The translations under genes were made by a program, and so were the position numbers. 7,016 nucleotides of DNA, taken from contig DHTF01000015.1 of NCBI GenBank assembly GCA_002411515.1, forward strand, positions 2,988 to 10,003, read 5' to 3'. Of the stretch, positions 5,529 to 7,016 are shown one piece after another; the stretch's first letter is position 1, and each line of letters opens with the position of its first letter. Origin of the DNA: Proteiniphilum sp. UBA5267 (lineage in GTDB: Bacteria; Bacteroidota; Bacteroidia; Bacteroidales; Dysgonomonadaceae). The notes beneath the pieces are model-generated. The model saw nothing but the letters and a program-made list of their open reading frames with translations. It was not told where the DNA came from and searched no databases.

Positions 5529-6692
5529 TTATATTTCAGCAGCTGTATCAAATATTTTTTGCATTCCTTCGGAATATACTTTTGTGGTAAACCAATCCTG
5601 AAAATTCAGATCGTGGTTATGATGATCGAACAGGAAAGTTTTTAGATTTGTCTTGCCACAGGTTTTAAACCGGTTCTCGAGGTCGTAAACGCTTTCAGCG
5701 GGTACGTTTGCATCATCTTTGCCGTGAAACAGGTATATCGGGGTGTCCACGCGAAGAAGGCGGGTCTTGTTCGGCTCGAGGGCAAAATGTTTCTTGAACC
5801 AATCAACGGAAACCCGAGAATAGTTATTCCATATCCAATTGCCATTGTTCTCTGCAATCTTACTCATCAGCTGATCCTGAATGGGTCCACGCATCTTTCT
5901 CATATCCTTTATATCGATGAGCTTGTCTTTGACCACATCGAGCGAATCGAAAGGCATATTTTTGAACAGATAGTTTCGGTATGCAGCAATGGTTGGTTCT
6001 TCCGACGCATACTCCTGTTCATCGATTGCCTTGTCTTCGTTTTTATCGAATAGGGAATTGGCCATGATCATGACTCCTTCACCGGTATTCTGCCAAGCAA
6101 TGATGTCGTACATATTCTCGTGCGCATATCCGTGTAAAAATAAGGCGTCGATCTTCACTTTGTTCCTTTCGGCCACCATGGAGGCAATGATGGTTCCTTC
6201 GCTTATTCCATAGAGAATAATCCTGCAATCTTTGAAACGGGGGTCGTTTTTCAAAAAAGTGACCATGGTTTCTATGTCTTCGGCTTCATTACAGGGTAAG
6301 TATTTGGCGTATTTTGTGCTGTCCACCTTGTCGAACCAGGGTGCTGAATCGCCCAGATCAACACCACGGCGGTTGTAGGTAAAGAAACCCACGCCTTTTT
6401 CACAAAATCCGTCGGCCAACACATCGTAATAATTAAAGCCTGGCCTTTGTGTGATATAGGTGAAAGGGCCCGTGCCATGCACGGCGACCACAATGGTGTG
6501 AATGGATTCATTTTTAGGGAGACAGATCCGGCCGGTTGTTTCCTCTCCGTCAGAGAGGGTGATCGTTTTGATTTCCGAAACAATACTCTCCGAAAGTGTG
6601 TGAAGGGGAGTAAGTTGCCCTGTAATGTCTTGTGCCTGTATTGTGCCCATAGAAAGGACTACTCCCAAAAGAAGTTTAAGAAAATGTTTCAT
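5529..6692 (-). CDS. Exported alpha/beta hydrolase with an EF-hand-like calcium loop
   Basis: Read from the ATG at 6692 this is a 387-residue protein opening with a signal peptide (MKHFLKLLLGVVLSMG, then TIQAQ, probable cleavage before the Gln). It should act in the periplasm or outside the cell. An in-frame ATG at 6767 would add 25 residues ahead of the signal and is rejected. Fold motifs (residues counted from 6692) are the oxyanion loop HGTG (72-75), the nucleophile elbow GISEG with Ser164, the likely acid D327 in HGKDDANVP, and a histidine cluster DHHNHD (356-361) holding the base. Between elbow and acid is a long cap region with DKNEDKAIDEQE (216-227), which fits a 12-residue EF-hand calcium loop with acidic or Asn ligands at 1, 3, 5 and 12 and Ile at 8. 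The enzyme resembles serine hydrolases of the prolyl-oligopeptidase/esterase clan; its substrate is not assignable. It is first in a two-gene operon with the esterase. Confidence 0.87.
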   Translation of the reverse strand: MKHFLKLLLGVVLSMGTIQAQDITGQLTPLHTLSESIVSEIKTITLSDGEETTGRICLPKNESIHTIVVAVHGTGPFTYITQRPGFNYYDVLADGFCEKGVGFFTYNRRGVDLGDSAPWFDKVDSTKYAKYLPCNEAEDIETMVTFLKNDPRFKDCRIILYGISEGTIIASMVAERNKVKIDALFLHGYAHENMYDIIAWQNTGEGVMIMANSLFDKNEDKAIDEQEYASEEPTIAAYRNYLFKNMPFDSLDVVKDKLIDIKDMRKMRGPIQDQLMSKIAENNGNWIWNNYSRVSVDWFKKHFALEPNKTRLLRVDTPIYLFHGKDDANVPAESVYDLENRFKTCGKTNLKTFLFDHHNHDLNFQDWFTTKVYSEGMQKIFDTAAEI

Positions 6693-6790
6693 GTCTACCT
6701 GATTCAATTGTGTATATTGATTTGTGTTTTGAAATATCAACCAGATTATAAATGTTTTTTTATCCAACCCTCGTATTGTAAACGATGTGA

Positions 6791-6798
6791 CAAAGTTA
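6791..6798 (-). promoter_or_regulatory. Candidate -7 box for the hydrolase operon
   Basis: On the minus strand TAACTTTG matches the Bacteroidota -7 consensus TAnnTTTG and lies about 100 bases ahead of the ATG at 6692. A second TTTG directly precedes it. No TTTG was found 19-21 bases upstream where a -33 box would be expected, so this is weak. It does fall in the gap between the tRNA terminator and the operon, where a promoter is needed. Confidence 0.25.
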
Positions 6799-6841
6799 CA
6801 AAGATTATTTCATGGATATTAATTATTCTAGTAAATTTAGA

Positions 6842-6860
6842 GGATCAGATCGAGTGATCC
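6842..6860. repeat. Short inverted repeat (6-base arms, 7-base loop)
   Basis: GGATCA and TGATCC flank GATCGAG, giving a small hairpin in the gap between the tRNA terminator and the hydrolase operon. It has no T-run on either side, so it is not a standard terminator. It could be a protein binding site ahead of the operon or a chance match in a GATC-rich patch. Confidence 0.3.
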
Positions 6861-6889
6861 GGAAACCGCCTAGTTGTTATAGGTAGCAC

Positions 6890-6937
6890 AAAAAAAAGAT
6901 CGATAACCAACATGTGAATGTTTTGATTATCGATCTT
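6890..6937 (-). terminator. Rho-independent terminator after the tRNA-Ala gene
   Basis: On the minus strand AAGATCGATAA pairs perfectly with TTATCGATCTT (11 base pairs; 6927-6937 with 6896-6906). The 20-base intervening segment holds an inner five-pair helix (AACAT with ATGTT, loop of four). The stem runs into an eight-T tract, two of which are in the stem. It begins 5 bases after the tRNA 3' end, so it should end the tRNA transcript before the hydrolase operon. On the plus strand only four A residues follow, so it works in one direction. Confidence 0.85.
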
Positions 6938-6942
6938 AAAAG

Positions 6943-7016
6943 TGGAGAATATCGGAGTCGAACCGATGACCTTTTGACTGCCAGTCAAACGCTCTAGCCA
7001 GCTGAGCTAATCCCCC
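6943..7016 (-). tRNA. tRNA-Ala (anticodon GGC)
   Basis: The minus strand folds into a full 74-base cloverleaf. The acceptor GGGGGAT pairs with ATTCTCC, including two G-U pairs, one of them G3:U70, the identity element read by alanyl-tRNA synthetase. The D stem is GCTC/GAGC. The anticodon stem TTTGA/TCAAA closes the loop CTGGCAG with anticodon GGC at 6980-6982. The T stem is ATCGG/CCGAT with loop TTCGACT, and the discriminator is A. It reads codons GCC and GCU. CCA is not encoded (the next bases are CT) and must be added afterwards. The 5' end coincides with the last base of the window, so any promoter or upstream tRNA is outside. Confidence 0.95.

Noticed and set aside
5233..5645. Two overlapping plus-strand open frames over the end of one hydrolase gene and the start of the next
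   Set aside because: They are antisense to two well-supported genes and show no conserved motif or ribosome binding site.
6447..6857. Plus-strand open frame of 136 codons over the start of the exported hydrolase
   Set aside because: It is antisense to the signal peptide and first domain of a convincing gene, with a cysteine-rich, low-complexity product and no promoter.
1..7016. CRISPR array, toxin-antitoxin pair or known defence cassette
   Set aside because: No regularly spaced direct repeats were seen. The only XRE protein has a cupin domain and sits beside a metabolic enzyme, not a toxin. No nuclease, helicase or other defence domains were recognised.

Overview
The window looks like chromosomal DNA from a member of the Bacteroidota, most likely the order Bacteroidales. 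The reasons are a near-perfect Bacteroidota-type promoter (TTTG, 20-base spacer, TAnnTTTG) ahead of the XRE-cupin gene, A-rich leaders without clear Shine-Dalgarno sites, a signal peptide ending in Ala-Gln, and a tRNA gene without an encoded CCA. Genus cannot be fixed from this sequence alone.

Left third (1 to about 2200), accessory DNA on the minus strand. An IS3-family insertion sequence fills 1 to about 1189. It has orfA, orfB and a seven-A slippery site that would join them by -1 frameshifting; its right end lies outside the window. Next to its left end is a very AT-rich gene for a small predicted lipoprotein of unknown function (1200-1802). Upstream of that is a decayed C-terminal piece of a tyrosine recombinase (about 1869-2150). 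Together they look like the worn edge of an integrated element: IS, one cargo gene and a dead integrase.

Middle (2209-4595), plus strand. A Bacteroidota promoter with a perfect palindrome just after it drives an XRE-cupin regulator. A 113-base gap follows, holding a 24-codon small ORF of doubtful status, and then a 552-residue acyl-CoA synthetase of the AMP-binding superfamily. This part is markedly richer in G+C than the left third.

Right part (4599-6692), minus strand, convergent with the synthetase and only 3 bases from it. Two alpha/beta hydrolases lie 12 bases apart and are probably one operon. The promoter-proximal one is predicted to be exported and carries a textbook EF-hand calcium loop between its nucleophile and its acid. 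The second is a cytoplasmic esterase of the hormone-sensitive-lipase type. One possible, unproven reading is that the hydrolases release a carboxylic acid that the synthetase activates to its CoA thioester under control of the cupin regulator.

The far right holds a tRNA-Ala(GGC) gene on the minus strand, whose 5' end is the last base of the window, followed by a strong hairpin and T-run terminator. I see no CRISPR array, no rRNA and no clearly new defence or secretion system. The points most worth a second look are the EF-hand in the exported hydrolase, the shared TTCAATTG motif, the small ORF before the synthetase, and the remnant mobile island.
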